Positions 35,897-48,130 are shown, numbered from the stretch's first letter. The stretch is DNA of 64,000 nucleotides from Amborella trichopoda (GCF_000471905.2 NW_006500355.1:191097-255096); one strand, 5' to 3'. Numbers and translations: made by a program. Notes: generated by a model not told the origin, from the letters alone.

Positions 35897-36931
35897 CGAA
35901 AATTTGACCTCCTTGCCGCCTAGGCGGCCTCACCTACGCGGCATTTTAAAAAAATGCCTAGTTGTAGGCAAGGCGGCCTGTTCTAGGCATTTTCTTCTAG
36001 GCGTCTGCCTAGGCAGTGTAAAAGGTGGGCGCCTAGGCGCTACTTAGACCATTGGCAGAAAAATTTCTCGGGAAAGGACAAAAATTGTAATTTTACCCCC
36101 TTAAAAGGGTGGTTAGGGTTTAGGGGGTCATTCTTGCCCCAAAAAATATTTTTAGTGAAGTTTAGAGTGAGAAACAATTTGAAAAGAACTAGATTTGAAG
36201 ATTTGTTGAGAGATCGAAATTTTGTCGACCTCCTCGAATGGTCACGATATTAAAGGATATTCATCCCCAATCTTTTTGAGGCTTATAGTGGTTGTAAAAG
36301 AGGAGATTTGGGAACCGAAACATTTCGGTTTAGCTCAATAATGAATCCACTTCAAGAAGGTTGGTATATTTCAATAATATTTAGTGGGTTATGTATTTTT
36401 TTCCACAATGTCTAATGATGTTATTCTTTGCTATTTGTATTTTTTTGTGATACTTTGTAATATATATTTGATATGTTATTGTCTATTTGTATTATTATTT
36501 TCTTGTTTTGATATGTAGTTTGGGTCTTTGGGGAAACAATTCAATAAAACAGTCCATTGCCCCCAAACCAAATGAATATTGTTTTTTGCTTCTTTTTTAT
36601 AGTTTTATACATGAATTTACTTGTATAATCATAAACCATAATTTTTTTATTAGTTAGTTTAATAATTTCTTTATGCTTATTACATAATTGCATGTGTAAT
36701 ATGCTTTTTCGATTTTGTGTTATATCATTGCAATGTTCTTTGATTGTGTTATATCATTGCAATTCTATGTACAATAAAATGGGGGGAGGTGTGGGGGATC
36801 TAACTTTTTTAAAAAAGACAACACAGGCCACCTTTGGGTCTGGGCGCCCTCCTAGGCAGCCACCTTAGTGCCTAAGCAGGCCAGAGCCCAAACCACCTAG
36901 GTGGCCACCTCTGCCTTTTTGAACATGGATC
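35897..36931. mobile_element. Non-autonomous element with GCCTAGGCG-rich ends
   Basis: The left part has GCCGCCTAGGCGGCC, TCTGCCTAGGCAG and GGGCGCCTAGGCGC. The right part has CCTCCTAGGCAGCC and ACCACCTAGGTGGCCACC. Flanks ATCGTAGTCA and ATCATAGTCA form a putative 9-10-bp target duplication with one mismatch. Ends are loosely inverted (ATGAACGAAAATT.. against CCATGTTCAAAAAGG). No coding capacity. Nested in the hAT element downstream of its transposase. Confidence 0.6.
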
Positions 36932-37221
36932 ATAGTCATATCTTGCCACTTTTGCATGCATCGATGCATATGATGCAAAATATATGCAATGAAATATTAT
37001 GTATACATTGCTTTTGTTTTATGAATACTAGTTCATCTTAAATATGATAAATAGTTTCATTTTCAATATGACAATCTGAATTTTGGTATTTTTTTTGTTT
37101 ATATATATACATATACATCTATTGTTGTTGTTGTAAATTTGGATCAACTGTTGCTAAAGTGAATAACCCACTGAGTTTTAAGTTCATAACAGATGGCAAA
37201 AAGGAAATGGGTTAAGTCTAG

Positions 37222-37616
37222 TGAAAAAGTTTATATAGAGCCGAGGCTCTAAACAATCAAATTAGAGCCCACCTCAAAAATTTCACTAGAAGAGGCTATT
37301 TTGATACCCAAATATCCTCAAATTGATCAGTTCGACATCAAGATGTATGGACATGAGAAAGAAATAGATTTCAAGTTTTGGAAATAGTGCATCTTGTAAT
37401 GCATTTGTGGATCGTCAATTTTCAAGATTTTCTAAGTTTTTATAGATCTGCTCGATCTACACTATTTTTTAAGCTATAAATTTTATAATTAAAGATGAAA
37501 ATATATTGCAATTCTATCACAAAGATTTCTAGAATTGAAACTACATTTCTCGACAATATTTGAAGGTGCGCTTTATTTTGATTGTTTAGAGCCTCGACTC
37601 AATACAAACTGCACCC
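37222..37616 (-). mobile_element. MITE family B, complete inverted copy
   Basis: 395 bp, ends TGAAAAAGTTTATATAGAG and CAATACAAACTGCACCC, flanked by an exact 9-bp duplication TAAGTCTAG (37213-37221 and 37617-37625). Same length and internal layout as the 24220 copy on the opposite strand. Confidence 0.92.
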
Positions 37617-37629
37617 TAAGTCTAGTTAT

Positions 37630-39600
37630 GAGATGTCCTATTGGTTGTTAGCTCTTGGAATTTATCAAGCATGCCTGTACCATCATTTAAGTATTTGAAT
37701 CACTAAGTTGACCCAGGATGTGAAATCTCAGATATCTCCTACTGTATTTTGTACTTTTTGAATCATGTTGCACGTCTTATATCCATCCAATTTAGCTTTA
37801 TGTAATTGTTGATGTGACGAGGCCTCTATTGAATTGGAAAAGCATTAAAATCATTGCTAGCGTAGATTTCTTTCTCACAAATCACAATATCATCTAGATG
37901 CAGTGAATGCATAGAAAGGAAACTCCTGAATTTTGCAAATATAACTGCTAAGATTTGCCTTCCCCGAAATAGTTTTGGTTTGATGTTCTCAGGTTGCATG
38001 GATGGCATCATGAAGTTTCCCATTCTCCTTTTTTTTTGTTTTGTTAATGATGGAGCTTGCATTGCTAACGAGAGCTCTAGAACCTGATTTGCAGTTTTAT
38101 AGGTGGGCTTTGCCAGCAGGTCTATCAATTCCTTACTACAAACTTTAGTTGCTTTTGAAATAGAATGCAATAAAGTTCCTGTGTGGATTCTATTATGAGC
38201 TTTTGTTGCATTTATTTTGGTTGTCTAATTTTTGGAATTGAAATGATTGCATTCCTCAATGATAATGATGAAGTCCTTGTCAAGATTGGCTACAAACTTT
38301 TTTTCCTGTATTTCCTTTGTTTGAGGCCTAAGGTTCACAGTTTTCTAGTATATGGACTCTAGAAATGACAGTTGTCTGCTGTATTTTGTACAGGAAAAAG
38401 GTTTCAATTCATGAGATGTTTTCAAAAGTTGTGGTTTCTTCTGGCTTGAAGCTCAAAACTCTATCAGTTACTTGAAACCCCATCTCTAAATCACCATAAT
38501 AATACAAGAACTCAACAAAATTCTCCAGAATAGAAAACCAGTGTCAAGTGGTGAACCCATTTCTAGAAAGGGAATTAATAACTCCGGATACCGGTTGTAT
38601 TTTGAAATATTTTTGGGTGATTAATTGTAAATCTAACTCTTTTAAGATGTCTAAGTGAAGAATATGAGCTTCTTGAATTTGGTTTCTTTGGAACATTTTT
38701 GCCATGAGAGGAAATTGGAAGGAACACGTATAGATAATATTTATTTATTAGTCAATATGCAGTGTATAGATGTATGTTTTAGTAATTAATTTGTGATGTT
38801 TTATGTAATCCTGGCATGTGAGCCCTTTAGTTGTCAATCTCAAGTTGTATTATTTTAATTTTTCTTATGCAACTTTAGATCTAATATGAAAGTTCAAAAG
38901 CCCCAAGTGTGATTGTAATGAGGTTTCCTTGGCTACTCCTCTTATCTTGCAATATTTAGAGTGTATCAGAGGTTACAGGGTTTTGGTGAAGCGCCTTATA
39001 AGAATACCAAATCGCGTAACTGGAGATAAAGGATGCCATGTTAATTCTTGCTTTACATCTCTTATTTTTTGTACAAAGTTTTATCTTATATTTGAATTTG
39101 CTTGAAGGGAATCTATTGTAGTTGTCTTCTTCAATGTCCGGCAAAAGTGGATCTGGTTGGCATTGCTTTTCCTCTCTCAGTAATTTTTTTTTTTTGTGAA
39201 TTTGAAGCAAGATTGATTTCAAGTTTTGTTAAAATCCTTATGTAGTAATATCTGTTATTACTATTATTATTGTTGTTATTATTGTCTTCATTTTATGCAG
39301 TATATAATGATTATCACTTGTGACCGTTAGATAGATTTTGGTATTTGATGGTGTGGTTTGATCTATTTAGACAATTATTTATGCCTCCCTGTGTGTGTGT
39401 GTGTGTGGTAGCTTGAATGTATAGTTCTAGTTTGTTGCTAGGTAGCTTATATGCAAGTTTGTTATGAATTAGCTTGTGTCCAACTGTATCCAGGAACTTT
39501 ACTTTTGGCCCATGGTCGAAGGTATCAATGTAATTGCAAGTTTTTCTTGGCTACAAATTCGATGGACATTAATAATTTTGGGTTATAAATGGTCTTACAA
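37630..39600. other. 3' region of the hAT element, no gene
   Basis: No supported coding sequence. The minus-strand open frame at 37826-38170 (114 codons) is not recognisable. A short (GT)n run lies near 39390-39408. Confidence 0.4.
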
Positions 39601-39792
39601 ATTCAAAGAATGATTTAAAAAAAAAGCCTTTTGGGTTGGGCATGGGCCCAAGCCCAACATTTTTGAGCATGGCCAGGGCTTGAAGAGGAAATTTATAGCC
39701 CACCCGGGCCAAGAAAATAATTTCTGGGCCACGCCTTACAGGACCAGGCGAAAATTGTCCGGGCTTTTCTGGGCACTGTGGCAGCCCTATAT

Positions 39793-39840
39793 AGAGCTAT
39801 GGTCAAATAAAATAGTAGAGCTATGGTCAAATAAAATAGT
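39793..39840. repeat. 24-bp tandem duplication at the hAT right flank
   Basis: AGAGCTATGGTCAAATAAAA recurs with 24-bp spacing (39793 and 39817), overlapping the target duplication of the hAT element. Confidence 0.9.
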
Positions 39841-40732
39841 AGTGTTATGGAGCTTTGATTCCTTTGCCGTTGGTACGTGTGCCCGCAGACATCCCTGTAC
39901 ATGCTCGCATAGAAGAAGCTAATGTTACATCGACCTATATAAAAGGTCGTGGCTCTTTAAATCGGGCTTGGTTCACTTCAAAGTTTAAATAAACAAAAAG
40001 AATCAATTGTTCACAAAATAATCAATTTTTACTTTGAAAAGTAGCAAAAGCAAGTCTTTAATTATATGGAGTTTCACCATTAAGAAACTTTTAAATTAAT
40101 TTGTTTGTTGGGTTCTCACGATAATAAATTATATATTATACTTGATAAAATCTTCCATATTATTGATACCAAATTAAGGGATTTGGAGGCATGAGATACT
40201 TTTGCTTTCTTTCACGTGTTAAACATCTTTAACTCGGTAAATTTTGCGGTGCAAACGGGTCTTGGTGTATATACTCGGGTCTTGGTGTATATACTCGTAG
40301 GAGATAGCAAGATCGGAAAATTGTTTCTCAATCCCGAGTTGTATACTCATGAGATCCGTATGAAACCATGGTTTATAAATATTGATATGTTTTTCCAATA
40401 GGAATAATGCAACAAATGTTAATTGAAAACATAATTCCCTCTCTTACAACAAACTCATCATCCAATCGGTATTAAAACAAATAGATTAAAAATAGGCTTT
40501 TCTTTCATTACAAAATTATTACTTTTTAAAATGAAATTCTCACTTAACTAAAAGACTATCACCTAGTCAGTATACTACAATTATACATCGATTGAAAACA
40601 TTGAGTGCTCTTACATCGTAAAATAAAATAATAATTGTAACATAAACTTGTTACCTGAAAATTATGTGAGGTCATTGTTATTGAATATCTTCCTCATGCG
40701 CATGATCTAGTGAACCAAATCGTTATATATAT
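39841..40732. other. No gene; short repeats only
   Basis: A 20-bp tandem duplication (CGGGTCTTGGTGTATATACT at 40256 and 40276) is the only structure noticed. Confidence 0.5.
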
Positions 40733-41268
40733 NNNNNNNNNNNNNNNNNNNNNNNNNNNNNNNNNNNNNNNNNNNNNNNNNNNNNNNNNNNNNNNNNNNN
40801 NNNNNNNNNNNNNNNNNNNNNNNNNNNNNNNNNNNNNNNNNNNNNNNNNNNNNNNNNNNNNNNNNNNNNNNNNNNNNNNNNNNNNNNNNNNNNNNNNNNN
40901 NNNNNNNNNNNNNNNNNNNNNNNNNNNNNNNNNNNNNNNNNNNNNNNNNNNNNNNNNNNNNNNNNNNNNNNNNNNNNNNNNNNNNNNNNNNNNNNNNNNN
41001 NNNNNNNNNNNNNNNNNNNNNNNNNNNNNNNNNNNNNNNNNNNNNNNNNNNNNNNNNNNNNNNNNNNNNNNNNNNNNNNNNNNNNNNNNNNNNNNNNNNN
41101 NNNNNNNNNNNNNNNNNNNNNNNNNNNNNNNNNNNNNNNNNNNNNNNNNNNNNNNNNNNNNNNNNNNNNNNNNNNNNNNNNNNNNNNNNNNNNNNNNNNN
41201 NNNNNNNNNNNNNNNNNNNNNNNNNNNNNNNNNNNNNNNNNNNNNNNNNNNNNNNNNNNNNNNNNNNN
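40733..41268. other. Assembly gap (536 N)
   Basis: Unknown bases directly abutting the foldback-element cluster. The gap probably holds another copy of it. Confidence 0.99.
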
Positions 41269-42290
41269 GTACATCTTAGTGAGACGCATTTAATAAAAAT
41301 ATAAAAAAAATAATTCGTAAAATAATCAATATATATTTCATGAATTATTATTTTTTATATATTTTTATTAGGCACGCAAAGCCTTCCCAAAGCCTATAGG
41401 CGAAAATGAACAATGATTTCATTTACCCTTATCACCGTCCAAAGTTCATCGCACGGTCACGATTGTCTGGTAGTTTTTCAATTTTCATTCTTTTTTTACT
41501 AATCGGAATAATCTAAAATTTGGAGTGTGTGTACATCTTAGTAAGGCGCACCTAAAAAAAATTTGACCAAAATACCCTAAAACTTTTTGGGGGTATTTTG
41601 GTCAATTTATTTCTAATAAAATTTTTTTTTTTTTTTTTGCGAAATATTTTTTTCATATTTTTTTTTGTGTGCCTCATTAAGATGTACACACGTTCCAAAT
41701 TTCAGATCATTTCGATTTATAGAAATAAAATAAAAATTTAAACACTATCGGACTACCTTAACCGTGTACTGAACTTTGGACGGTAACGAGCATAAATGAA
41801 ATCATTGCCTATTTTCACTTATAGGCGTTGGGAAGACTTTTCCATAAAGAAAATTCTTCCCTATGCCTATAGGCGAAAATGAACAGTAATTTCGCCTACT
41901 CTCATAATCATCGAAACTTCATTGCACGGTTACGACTGTCCGGTAGTGTTTCATTTTTTTTCTACAAATCTGAATTTTTGTGTACATCTTAGTGAGGTGC
42001 ACCAAATAAAAATATAAAAAAAATAATTCACAAAATACAAATTGACCAAAATACCCCGGTAAATTTATGGGGGTATTTTGATCAATTTATATTTTACGAA
42101 TTATTATTTTTATATTTTTATCAGGTGCGCCTCACTAAGATGTACACATGATCCAAATTTCAGATCATTCCGATTTGTTAAGCAAATTGAAAATTGAAAC
42201 ACTACCGGACAAATGTGATTGTGTGATGAAGTTTGGATGGTGATGAAGATAGACGAAATCATTGTTCATTTTCGCCTCTTGTAGTATCTT
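41269..42290. repeat. Foldback element cluster: two head-to-tail palindromic units plus a partial third
   Basis: Two long hairpins: about 41391-41832 and about 41865-42285. In each, the left arm carries GCCTATAGGCGAAAATGAAC, CGCACGGT.ACGA.TGTC.GGTAGT and GTGTACATCTTAGTRAGG. The right arm is its inverse, ending in GTGCGCCTCACTAAGATGTACAC, CCGGAC and TTTCGCC. Each centre contains a small inner palindrome around TTGACCAAAATACCC/GGGGTATTTTGGTCAA. A partial unit precedes them at 41269-41385, next to the gap. They appear to be copies of one foldback MITE inserted next to, or sharing ends with, each other. Confidence 0.85.
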
Positions 42291-42299
42291 TTATATATA

Positions 42300-43080
42300 T
42301 ATATATATATTATTTGTGTTCATTTCCTTTATAATAGGAACCTTTGATAGTCAAAATGTGAGAGCTAAAAGCACACTAAAATACTTCCTGTAATTTATAT
42401 GATACTTGGAGAAACTTTTTATGCACCTCACTTACATTGTCTTAAAAACAAAAGGTGGCTATTTATAGTTGAAAAAATAATGTTACACTAATATAATCAC
42501 ACACGTTATATAGCTAAGTATATTGATGCCACTAGTGCTAACTTTGCATAACATCATATTATTTTAATATTTTACTGTTCATCACTTTAATTTAATTATT
42601 AAAGTGGCGTCGATGCTACAGTGTGTGGTCCTCTCTGACCATTTTAAATGGACCATATTATTCACTGCAGTCTTGCATGTGGTATTCATATGGTCTTACA
42701 TAATACTATTCATTCGTATTGCATTATTCACAATACTATTTGTAGTCCTCACGACCACAAACTTAATTAGATCAAACATTACTAGTTTGAAACACATTAA
42801 GCCAAAATGCTTATATGGTCATCTTGACCTCGTTCCAACTAGTAGCACTATTGGTCCATGCATTATTATATATATGGGAATAGGAAAGCAAATTTTATTT
42901 CTACAATGATGGGAGAAGAACAATGACGCCATTTATTAACCTTACGCAAGGGTGTCATTTTCATGAATCTTGAATCTACATTATTTGTCCTGATGATGAT
43001 CATTATATAGGAGATAGTATGATTATGGCCAATTACCTTGTGCACATTTACACTTACTATTAATATTAAAATTGTTTCAA
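42300..43080. other. No gene supported
   Basis: A 101-codon plus-strand open frame (42604-42909) is hydrophobic and rich in recurring ATGGTC/AATACTATTC motifs. I do not recognise it and see no promoter or splice context. Confidence 0.4.
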
Positions 43081-43339
43081 CATACTCGTATCTTGGTTAT
43101 TTATCTTTGATTTTTTTTACCATACGTCATAAGAAAATACCACAAGTTGAGTAACTTGGTTATTTATCTTTGATTTTTTTACTATACGTAATTAAAAATG
43201 AATGGGAAATAAGAGAAATATTGTGATGAAGGACCATGATGTCATTTTACAATTATATTTACTAGAAAGGCTCTTCGGACGTGAAAGAAAATTATGATCG
43301 GATGAAATTAGCAGTCCATATAAAAAAGCGGCATACATT

Positions 43340-43435
43340 TCTCTTTTTCTTTCATCTTGAATGTTACCGGACTGGACGGCTCTCTTGTCTTTTTCTTTCA
43401 TCTTGGATGTTACGGGACTGAACATAAGCTCTCTT
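43340..43435. repeat. 46-bp tandem duplication
   Basis: CTTTTTCTTTCATCTTG..TGTTAC.GGACTG recurs with 46-bp spacing, followed by a T-run at about 43443-43466. Confidence 0.85.
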
Positions 43436-43479
43436 TTCTTTTCTTTTTTTTTTTTTTTTTTTTTTTGTTTGGCATATGG

Positions 43480-43770
43480 ATGCACCTACAAATTTTATCA
43501 TGGCATATACTTTTGATATAAAATGTTTTTAAGATTATCTCAAAATCTACTTTTATATCTAATTATAAAATTTTAAATTTAAAAAATGGTTAAAATCAAC
43601 TGGATTTATAAACATATAAAAATCTTGAAAATCTTTTTATTTTTCATGGTCATACATTTCCATGTCGAGATAATCAATCAAAGGGTTTTTCAACATTAAA
43701 ACTATATTTTCCAATGGATTTTTGAGGTGCATCCGTAGTTCTACATTATAAGGTTGCATCCGTATATAAA
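43480..43770 (+). mobile_element. MITE family B, degraded copy
   Basis: Shares GATTATCTCAAAATCTA, TAATTATAAAATTTTAAA, AAACATATAAAAATCTTGAAAA and TCATACATTTCCATGTCGAGA with the reference copy. The ends carry a modified GGATGCA(T)CC motif. Confidence 0.8.
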
Positions 43771-43829
43771 ACCTTGTTTCTGAAGACTTTTCGCCGATTC
43801 ACCTATTACCGTGCGGATGCATCCGTAGG

Positions 43830-43945
43830 TGTAGAGGTAAGGTGCACCTTCAAATTTTATCATATATATAATTTTGATGTAAAATGTTCTTAGAATTATC
43901 TCAATATCTATTTTTATATCTAATTATAAAATTTTAAATTTCAAT
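43830..43945 (+). mobile_element. MITE family B, left-half fragment
   Basis: AAGGTGCACCTTCAAATTTTATCATA then TATAATTTTGATGTAAAATG, the left third of the family, lying just downstream of the previous copy. Confidence 0.75.
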
Positions 43946-44082
43946 ATTCTACTAAGTAATAGTAGTTTTGGGTTATATTGATAGTGTACAAAATTGATAG
44001 TGTACACTATTTGAACAATTTGGGTTATACAACAATTTTGTGTTTGGTCCCCAATGAGGTGAGGAACACTAACACTAACGAA

Positions 44083-44190
44083 ATCGTTGTACCCTGCTGA
44101 AGAAAACAACTCAAATAGTCTACAATTGTTTCCCCAATCGTTGTACCCTGCTGAAGAAAACAACTCAAATAGTCTACAATTGTTTCCCCA
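44083..44190. repeat. Perfect 54-bp tandem duplication
   Basis: Two identical 54-bp units (44083-44136, 44137-44190) starting ATCGTTGTACCCTGCTGAAG. Confidence 0.95.
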
Positions 44191-44689
44191 TTGGGTCTAG
44201 GCTTGATCCAGGTGGTGTGGATCCTTATATCCACATACACACATATATATATATATATATATAACTGGGTCGAGTCTAGGAAGCCTCAGATGTGCCCAAG
44301 ATGGACCCAAAGCTTGGCACAGGGTCAGGGTTTGAGTCCCGATCCTGATTGGGCAGGTCCCAATTCAAGATTTGACGTCCCAAGCTATTTTAGGAGATCG
44401 GATATTGAATGTCACAAGTCAAGTTACCGTATACAAATTCAAATACGGTTGCCCATGTTCAACTTTTACTTTATATATAGGAGTTTGACTTCAAGCCATC
44501 AAGATTTGAAATCATAAAATAAAATAAAAAAGCTTGAAGATTAAAAATTTGATAATAAAGATAAAAATAAAAAAGAAATATTGTAAGGGATTTCTTCAAT
44601 GACAGGGGGTTATTAATGTTAATATTTTATTAAGGAAAAGGTCAAAATAATGCCTAATATTTATAAAAAAATAAATAAAGCCTTACTTC

Positions 44690-44910
44690 AAAACTCATAA
44701 AAAAACGCAGTTGCGGTGTCGGAAAACCTTCAAATCGATCATTTCGACTTTGACCAATATCGTTGTGAAAAAAAAAAAAGATTTTAAACCCTTAAAGTAG
44801 TTTATATTATAACACATTATCTAAACTAAATTATTATTAATTTTTAAGCCATAAATTTCATAATTGGTGGCAGAAATTAATTAAAGAGCTATCTTCATAG
44901 GACCAAATTG
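44690..44910 (-). mobile_element. MITE family B, diverged inverted remnant
   Basis: Contains GGAAAACCTTCAAATCGATCATTTCGA, ACACATTATCT, TTTTTAAGCCATAAATTTCATAATT in the order seen in inverted family-B copies. The ends are lost. Confidence 0.6.
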
Positions 44911-45418
44911 TTTTTTTTGGACAAAGTTTTAAAATAAATAAATAAATAAATATTTATTTATTTATTTTGCATAGGGGCAAGGAGTGATAAATGGCCATCC
45001 CTTCAATAATAGGATTGGGGTCTAATGAGGGTGGTACTAGTATACAGAAACCCAAATAATGATAAATAGATTATTGGCTCCACGACGCAATTTGTGGGCA
45101 ACACGCAGTTGCGGGACGATGATCAATTCAAACCTCAACTTTTAAAATTTTCAGAGATTTTATTGATCCAAATGCGCTGTACGACAGAAAAGGTGTGGAA
45201 GGGATTTGAGTATTGGGCCCCTCTTTTTGTCACCTCAAATTGAGTAATAAGTTGAATGGAAGCCCTCATTTTTCTCCCCTCCCAGCTGGTGCATGACTGT
45301 GATCAGGAAAAAAAAAGTGGGTCAGGGTCAGGGTCAGGTTCAGGCACCTTTTGAGATTACCCATCCCCCTCTCCTCTCCTGCTTCAAGACTTTTTGTTAT
45401 TTTTTTATATTTATTTAG

Positions 45419-45811
45419 TGAAAAAAGTTTATACAAAGTGTCAACTTTATACCGTACAAAAAAAGGCGCACCTAAAAAACCCGTTAGAGAAAGTTGTTTT
45501 TATGCTGGAAAACCCTCAAATAGATCATCTCGACATCGAGATTCATAGACATGTAAAAACTTAGAATTTTAGTCCTAAAATAGTTCATCTTTTGACACAC
45601 TATCTGGACCGTCTATTTTCAAGATTTTCAAGTACTTATAGATTTGCTTGATCGTCACCATTTCTAGAACTTTAAATTTCATAATCGGGGGCAACTATAG
45701 ATTTTCATATCATCGCAAGGCTTTGTGGCACTAAAACTGTATTTTTCGGCATAGTTTTTAAGCGTACGTTATTTCAACAATATAAGGTTGGCACCTTATA
45801 CAAACCTGACC
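45419..45811 (-). mobile_element. MITE family B, near-complete inverted copy
   Basis: About 393 bp, ends TGAAAAAAGTTTATACAAAG and CCTTATACAAACCTGACC. Internal landmarks (GATCATCTCGACATCGAGA, GACCGTCTATTTTCAAGATT) are as in the other inverted copies. Possible 9-bp duplication TTTATTTAG/ATTATTTAA matches at 7 of 9. Confidence 0.85.
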
Positions 45812-46304
45812 ATTATTTAATTTTCACAATCCAATCCAGATGTGGCCTTCTCCCTGTACTCCTCATCTTCTCACACGTGTACAGTCGTGGATAAAGACTT
45901 GTACCTAAAGTGAGATTTGGACCCCCTCCCCTATTTGACTACGTCCTCTAAGGCCCTTATATTTTACAATAGTAATATGATTTAGTATTAATTGACAGCT
46001 ATTTCTTACATACTATAGAGTGCTTGCTTGAAGCCCTTAGCCTTGGATTAAGGGTCTCCACCTCTCTAAAACCATTTTCTTTTAAATCTTATTAGAGAAA
46101 GAGAAAGAGAGAGAAAAGAAAGAAGATGAAGAGCAATATGAAATGGAGATAGTCCATAGATGTGATGTAGATAGCGTAACAAATGGATAAGATTCGGTGG
46201 TGTGAATTATGGATTTTGAATCAAGTGAAATAATGCACAAGCCTTTAGAACAAGTTTTGAATAATAATTGATGATGGTTCTAGTGGTTCAACTCCAATCC
46301 ATGC

Positions 46305-46620
46305 CTCTCTAATTTTGGACGCCCTTTTTAATTTTAGACCGTTCCACATTAAAGTAAACCTATTTAATTGTAAATTTTGTATTATTTTTTAATTACGGGT
46401 ACGGGACCTTCTTCCCCACCAATTCACCCCCTAACCCCACACCGACAAAAAAAAAAAAAGGTTTTTGGACCACTCCACATCAACGGCCTTTCTAATTTTG
46501 GACCATTCCATATTAAAGCAAACCTATTTAATTGTAAATTTTGTATTATTTTTTAATTAGGGGTATGGGACCTTCTTCCCCACCAATTCACTCCCTACCC
46601 CCACCCCAAAAAAAAAAAAG
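46305..46620. repeat. ~164-bp direct repeat
   Basis: CTATTTAATTGTAAATTTTG and GGGACCTTCTTCCCCACCAA recur with a spacing of about 164 bp. Each unit ends in C-rich sequence and an A-run, which suggests duplication of a retroposed fragment. Confidence 0.85.
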
Positions 46621-47234
46621 AAGACTTGTAGCTCTTAAGCCGTGTTTGTTTCAAAACCTGAATCGAGAGGATGAATTGTCCACTCCATATATCTGTATGA
46701 GATTAGCCAATTCGGATCGATCCCAATCTATGATCCAAGAGATATTAAATAAATAAATAAATTAATTAATTAAACCAAAATTTAACTAGGGGTTTATATG
46801 GAGATTTAGGGGATCTAAGAAAATGATAGATAAGCATAAACGATGGATATTTTAGAGGGGGAATAGGCTATTATACTACTAATCCATTTTTGATGTAGAT
46901 CAAAGATTCTCAATTGGAAAGAATGAGTTTTAAAAACATTGCTCTCGAGTTTTCATAGAGGGAAATCTTTTTAGGACGAAGGGAATGGGAGGTGCGATGG
47001 AAAAGGAACCCACAAGGAATGATAACAGATTTAATTAATTAACTAAAGCCACCGTGCATTAAATAAGTACATGTATCGATGGCCTTTGAATTATTATAAA
47101 CAAGAGACACACTACATGATAACAAATCACGTGCTGGGCTGGCGGGGCATCCGGATCTCATGAGACTTTATTGTCTTTTTTTTATTTTTTATTTTTTATT
47201 TTTCTCTTTTTAATTTAAAAAAATATTTTGATGG

Positions 47235-47570
47235 GGTTGCAGCCCCTCAAGATAAGTAAAACTTCATATCAAAACTAACTAGAAATGATAATTTCAATAT
47301 CAAAAAATCTTTAAATCAATCATATGGGCTTTTACCATTATAGTTGTATGAAAAAAATTAGGACTTCAAGCTTTAAACAGAGTATAACACATTATCTAGA
47401 CAGTTTATTTCATTCCAAAATTTTTTTTTCATAGATTTGTCTGATTTTTTTAGCTTCAAATTTAATAGTTGCTGTAAAAAATCGATTTTAGAGCCAACAT
47501 GTTTCCGAAGGAGGATTCGAGATGAGACTTCAATTTGTTTTCATAAAGCTTGGGTCTAATCGAAACTACA
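47235..47570 (-). mobile_element. MITE family B, diverged inverted copy
   Basis: Contains TCAAAAAATCTTTAAATCAATCATA, ACACATTATCTAGACAGTTTATTTC, ATAGATTTGTCTGAT and TAGCTTCAAATTTAATAG in family-B order. The ends are too diverged to place. Confidence 0.55.
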
Positions 47571-47814
47571 TGAAATAATTCTCAGCCTTTCTCACCAAGT
47601 AATATCTACATTTTTCAAATAATTCATTAAAATGGGGCAGGATAAGATAGAATTAAATGGAGGGAAGGAATAAATAAAAAGAAGAATTGACTTTTAGCGT
47701 ACCACGTGGGCCACGGCTTCCATATGCTACGCTCCTACAGTAAACTGCATTGTATTAGCATGTGCTTTGCAAAACTGTGCAACATTCAACGATCAATCAC
47801 ATAAATTGCACGAC

Positions 47815-48130
47815 GTAATTTTGGTATAAGAAATTCTTAAAATACAATTACCTAAAAAAAATAAAAAATGCTCAATAATTTATTTTCATCTCTAATTATA
47901 AAATTTTAAGATCCAAAAATAGTTCAAATTAAATAGATTTATAAACATATAAAAATTTTAAAAATAGACGGTCTAAATAATACATTGCAACATATACTAT
48001 TTTTTTTTTACTCAATCGCTTATTTATTTATTTTCACATATCCATATATCAAAACAACCTTTTAAAATAGATTTATGAAAAGCACCTTAATTCTATAATT
48101 AAATGTTGCAACCTTACATAAAATATTTTT
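47815..48130 (+). mobile_element. MITE family B, degraded direct copy
   Basis: CTAATTATAAAATTTTAAGA, AAATAGACGGTCTAAATAAT and TGTTGCAACCTTACATAAAA follow the reference copy. The left end is missing or altered. Confidence 0.8.

Larger units (their letters stand above)
29212..39789 (+). mobile_element. 10.6-kb hAT element with broken transposase
   Basis: The left end TAGGCCTACCA and right end TGGCAGCCCTA form an 11-bp inverted repeat (9/11). Flanks TATGGAGC (29204-29211) and TATAGAGC (39790-39797) are an 8-bp duplication with one mismatch, the size expected for hAT. Both ends carry about 150 bp of GGGCC/GGGTTGGGC-rich subterminal sequence. Inside lie a CT-rich leader exon, a long leader intron, an Ac/RICESLEEPER-type transposase (33578-35388) and a long 3' region. 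Later insertions: a LINE tail (32160-32460), a GCCTAGGCG element (about 35897-36931) and MITE B (37222-37616). Without these it would be near 8.9 kb. Confidence 0.8.

Noticed and set aside
37826-38170. 114-codon minus-strand open frame in the 3' part of the large hAT element
   Set aside because: Not recognisable, overlaps non-coding-looking AT-rich sequence, and shows no supporting signals.
40710-41289. Apparent ~190-codon open frames on both strands
   Set aside because: They consist almost entirely of N and carry no information.
42604-42909. 101-codon hydrophobic plus-strand open frame
   Set aside because: No family resemblance, promoter or splice context, and it is built from recurring ATGGTC/AATACTATTC motifs. 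I would not call it a gene.
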